A stretch of 64,000 nucleotides of DNA from Lepisosteus oculatus (lineage: Eukaryota; Chordata; Actinopteri; Semionotiformes; Lepisosteidae): assembly GCF_040954835.1 (NCBI RefSeq), contig NC_090706.1:25553148-25617147 (forward strand), given 5' to 3'. Shown here piece by piece: positions 61,551 through 64,000 of this stretch (position 1 is the stretch's first letter; each line of letters opens with the position of its first letter). The position numbers and the translations under genes are program-made. The notes below the pieces were generated by a model. That model was given only the letters and a program-made list of their open reading frames with translations. It made no database searches and had not been told where the DNA came from.

Positions 61551-63479
61551 GATGCAACAGACTCCAGGTGGGACCAGTTACCTACCAAATCCTCAGTCAC
61601 CTCAGTAATAAAGCTGTGTGAAATCAACCATATGGGCATAAGAAAGATTATAAATGAGAAGACCTCTGTATATACATCATTTGGCTGCTAAGTAGCTAAT
61701 TGATCTGATCTTGCATCATGCCCAGTTGTTTCTTTAAAGACATGATGGTATTGACTTCAGCATTCAACACTTGCTACATTCTTCCACCACCTTTTGTGTA
61801 AAGAAATGCTTCGTGTAGCCTCTGGTTCATGTTTCAATGCTGACTCTGAAGAAGCCCAGTGAGAGGTCTATGTGTTTATTTGTTTTCAATGCTGCTAAAT
61901 CTTAAACAGTGTTTTTGCGTATTGTACTTACATTTGATTGTATTATAAAATATTGACTTTCCTTAGTAAAAGGACCCAAACATAATAGCGCAATGAAACA
62001 GACAATGAAAAATTGCACATAATACTACGGCATCCAAAAATGTCCCTTATGAGGACTATACTAAGTGGATCAGTGTGTCAGCAAACTGTACTGTATATAT
62101 TATAGGGGTAAGAGAACTCATGGATATCAAATTAATCAAGACTTGATTTCACTCTCTGTGAGTGACCAAAACAAATAATAATTACAACATGCAAATTAAA
62201 AAAAGCAAACCATCCATTTTTTGTTGTAGTAGAGATGCAAAACAATGTTTTCTTATTCAGTATACTATGTAAACAGTATAGTAGAGTATGTAAACATAGA
62301 GCACATAGTGCTTATTGTTACATATTGCATTTCATATTGAATATTGCTTATTGCATAATCAAAGTAATTGCCTTAGAAAAGTCTGAACTTGCCTTCACTT
62401 AATAATACCACATGGATACATATATTGTGAATACTGTTGGCCCTGTAGACTATCAGCTTCATGCCTGCAGTACATTATACTGGTTTGTCTTATTGTAATC
62501 TTGATTTATATTATTTATATGCTGCCTTTGCTATTAATATGTCCTTTTTTAAAAAGTTTAAAAAGTTTTTCTAATATTTTAAATAACCTCAATGGAATAT
62601 TATTCAAAATAAGGTACATAAAAATACATCATTAAAATGTAATCTCAACTCACATCACAACTCAAATCACATTTAAAACAAATGAGATCTATTTAACTAA
62701 CATCTGTGGAAAGCTGTAGAAAAAACACAATAGAAATTTCTTATTAATACTGAATCATTGAATTTAATAGTGTCTTTGCAGTCCTGTTTTTCTGTCACCT
62801 TTTAAAAAAATATTTTTAAATACACATCTGTAGTCCATGTCAAATCACATTTTCTTTATTAAAAATAAATTATTAGAAAATATATTACATATTATATTTT
62901 CTTACAAGTACTTGTAAGATTTCAAAACCAGATTCACGATGACGTCTATGAGCTATGTTTGTTATCACTCTCCACGGCATAAAATATTCATCACGTTAAC
63001 GTTTACTACAATACTGTGTTCTCAGCTCCTTGTCTCATAACAATTGCCCTGGACTCATTAGTCCTCTCCTGACTTTTCTTCTTTTCCGAGTATCTGAACA
63101 TCCACACAGCACACACCACTGACCTTTTTTTCCTTCGGCTTGCAGCAACCATGTGTAACGTTCTGGAACCTGTTTGTAAAAACAGCAGTACCTTTACTGC
63201 TGTAGACACGATGGTGTTCCTACAGCACGAGTCAGAAAAGGGACAGTTTTAAAGGGTTGTTCAGTGTCAGCAACTCTGGTCAAAGGGATTAAGCTGTGTG
63301 TGCTGCCTTTGAATCTCTTGCTACAGATGAATTCTGTCTTTGTTTTCTTTGGTATGGTATTGTTCTTTTCTGTCCCAATACCCTCATCCCCCAAACCCTC
63401 CTCCCTCCAACCCCAGTGTTTCTGACCCTGTGGAAAATATTGATAGAGATCATTCAAGGGTAACTACATAAGGGTGAAA
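61551..63479. other. Upstream of the endou-like gene, no gene seen
   Basis: AT-rich. A small CpG-bearing stretch near 62930-63010 includes a TGACGTC site and could hold the promoter, but this is weak. The - strand frames at 63006-63209 and 63194-63457 match no family I recognise. Confidence 0.4.
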
Positions 63480-63622
63480 ACCTATAGTCCATATAGTACA
63501 TATCTGGTATATATAAAGTGTAGACCTACTGAAGTATTTTCACTATCACTCATGAACATTGACTGAAAATCTTTCTTTAGACTGCTGACACCAATACTAG
63601 AAATGCAGCTTGGCAGCAGTGA
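63480..63622 (+). repeat. Copy 2 of a ~110-bp duplicated segment
   Basis: Matches 60430-60545 with a handful of substitutions and an insertion of about ten bases in the middle ('gactgctgacacc'). Three kilobases separate the copies. It may be part of a local duplication or an unnamed dispersed repeat. Confidence 0.8.
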
Positions 63623-64000
63623 GCAGTGATTGTAGGGTTAAATCTCCATAGGGCAGCGTTAAATGTCCTTGATTTTCATATACTGTAGATGTTTTCTGTA
63701 TGAGATTTGAAAGGTGATAGCCCTCTTCTATAATTGCGACATTAATTTGCTCACACCCAGGGCTTTTTTCTTCTACATTGACTGTGCACCTTTCCAAATG
63801 ACTTTTTCCATCATTAAGATCTTATCTGGGAAGAATGCCTATGAGTCTAGAAATCTAAGATAACTCAAACAGCTAACATATTCGTAAGGTAACAGGCTCG
63901 AACAATGGCAAAGATCAAGCTTTAGAAATGTGACTGAGTTTTAGATCAAGCCTACAGAAGTCCATTAGATGTTCAGTATGCTGCTTTGTGTTTATACAGA

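Noticed and set aside
1..64000. CRISPR arrays, phage, operons or other prokaryotic systems
   Set aside because: None seen; gene structure is spliced and vertebrate throughout.

Overview
The window is vertebrate nuclear DNA, almost certainly from a ray-finned fish. The evidence is spliced genes with GT/AG introns, low coding density, and dispersed repeats typical of fish: a 5S-rRNA-headed SINE, CR1-like LINE fragments, a decayed Tc1/mariner copy, and a repeat with a tRNA-like head. The combination of CR1 and 5S-SINE remnants with roomy intergenic DNA would fit an early-branching ray-finned lineage, but the species cannot be fixed from sequence alone. Nothing prokaryotic is present: no operons, CRISPR arrays or phage.

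Three protein genes are supported. (1) spry4 on the + strand: the whole coding region lies in one exon (2079-3026), with a splice acceptor at 2024-2025, a CpG-dense upstream block and a 3'UTR of about 2.9 kb. (2) ndfip1 on the - strand: seven coding exons between 55965 and 47850 give a 211-residue product, and an eighth exon (about 46680-45155) carries the 3'UTR. Every exon phase closes exactly. (3) An endoU-family endoribonuclease gene (endou-like) on the - strand: six coding exons between 61550 and 57241 give a 282-residue product with the His/His/Lys triad.

Layout: 1-2025 is the CpG-dense region upstream of spry4; 2026-5965 is the spry4 coding exon and 3'UTR; 5966-45154 is a 39-kb intergenic tract with no credible coding exon, holding repeats and one orphan CpG-rich block at 41745-42310; 45155-56170 is ndfip1; 57145-61550 is the endou-like gene; 61551-64000 is upstream of it with no recognised gene. 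spry4 and ndfip1 are convergent, the same arrangement as SPRY4 and NDFIP1 on human chromosome 5q31, so the order is deeply conserved. The endou-like gene lies just upstream of ndfip1 on the same strand, with about 1 kb between its poly(A) signal and the ndfip1 promoter.

The genes act in separate pathways: Sprouty4 damps receptor tyrosine kinase/Ras-MAPK signalling, Ndfip1 recruits and activates NEDD4-family ubiquitin ligases at endosomal/Golgi membranes, and EndoU cleaves RNA at uridylates. The most useful new observation is a 51-nt, in-frame, splice-flanked segment in ndfip1 (50683-50733) that looks like an alternative cassette exon absent from the mammalian protein as I recall it. Sequence comparisons are from memory of these families; no database was searched.
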